From: Verrucomicrobiia bacterium | GTDB lineage: Bacteria; Verrucomicrobiota; Verrucomicrobiia; Limisphaerales; Palsa-1400 | NCBI GenBank assembly: GCA_025934545.1 | Contig: JAICXV010000156.1 | Location: forward strand, 1-6,084 | DNA length: 6,084 nucleotides | Direction of reading: 5' to 3' | Part shown: positions 6,064 through 6,084 of the stretch, piece by piece | Layout: each line of letters starts with the position of its first letter | How positions within the stretch are numbered: position 1 is the first letter of the stretch | The notes under the pieces: model-generated | Told to the model about the DNA's origin: nothing | The model's database searches: none | Seen by the model: only the letters and a program-made list of their open reading frames with translations | Translations under genes and position numbers: made by a program

Positions 6064-6084
6064 CGCCACCGTCAGTCGTAACAC

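Overview
The window looks like chromosomal DNA of a Gram-negative (diderm) bacterium that makes lipid A: it carries lpxK and a three-gene Mla-type (MCE) phospholipid transport set. Several things fit a soil or freshwater Verrucomicrobiota lineage: the long N-terminal extension on LpxK, the lack of clear Shine-Dalgarno sites, the exported protein with Pro-aromatic repeats, and the palindromic repeat after mlaD. That repeat resembles dispersed repeats I remember from such genomes. The assignment is inference from memory, not a search result.

Layout. Positions 2-556 (+) hold the C-terminal effector-binding part of a LysR-type regulator cut by the left window edge. It converges on lpxK (553-1725, -), and the two stop codons overlap. 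A 164-base region (1726-1889) separates lpxK from a divergent, rightward cluster. It contains a good sigma70-like promoter for the rightward genes, with a perfect 8-base dyad over its -35 box. The rightward cluster is an exported, uncharacterised protein of 492 residues with about 15-18 copies of an aromatic-Pro-hydrophobic-Tyr motif (1890-3368, GTG start), then an MlaE-like permease (3410-4156), an MlaF-like ATPase (4157-4912, directly abutting) and an MlaD-like MCE protein (4927-5931). Gaps are 41, 0 and 14 bases, so the four genes are probably one operon. The last 153 bases are non-coding and hold a near-duplicate 14-mer and a long inverted repeat (28-base arms). Its left arm alone can form a terminator-like hairpin followed by five T.

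How the genes fit together. MlaF and MlaE form the inner-membrane ABC engine. MlaD sits in the periplasm on that engine and handles phospholipid. No mlaA, mlaB or mlaC is present in the window. The exported repeat protein heads the operon and is the only candidate here for an extra envelope partner. The neighbouring lpxK makes lipid A, the outer-leaflet lipid, so the divergent pair both serve outer-membrane lipid composition. The repeat protein and its linkage to mlaEFD are the most promising novel item; the rest is conventional.
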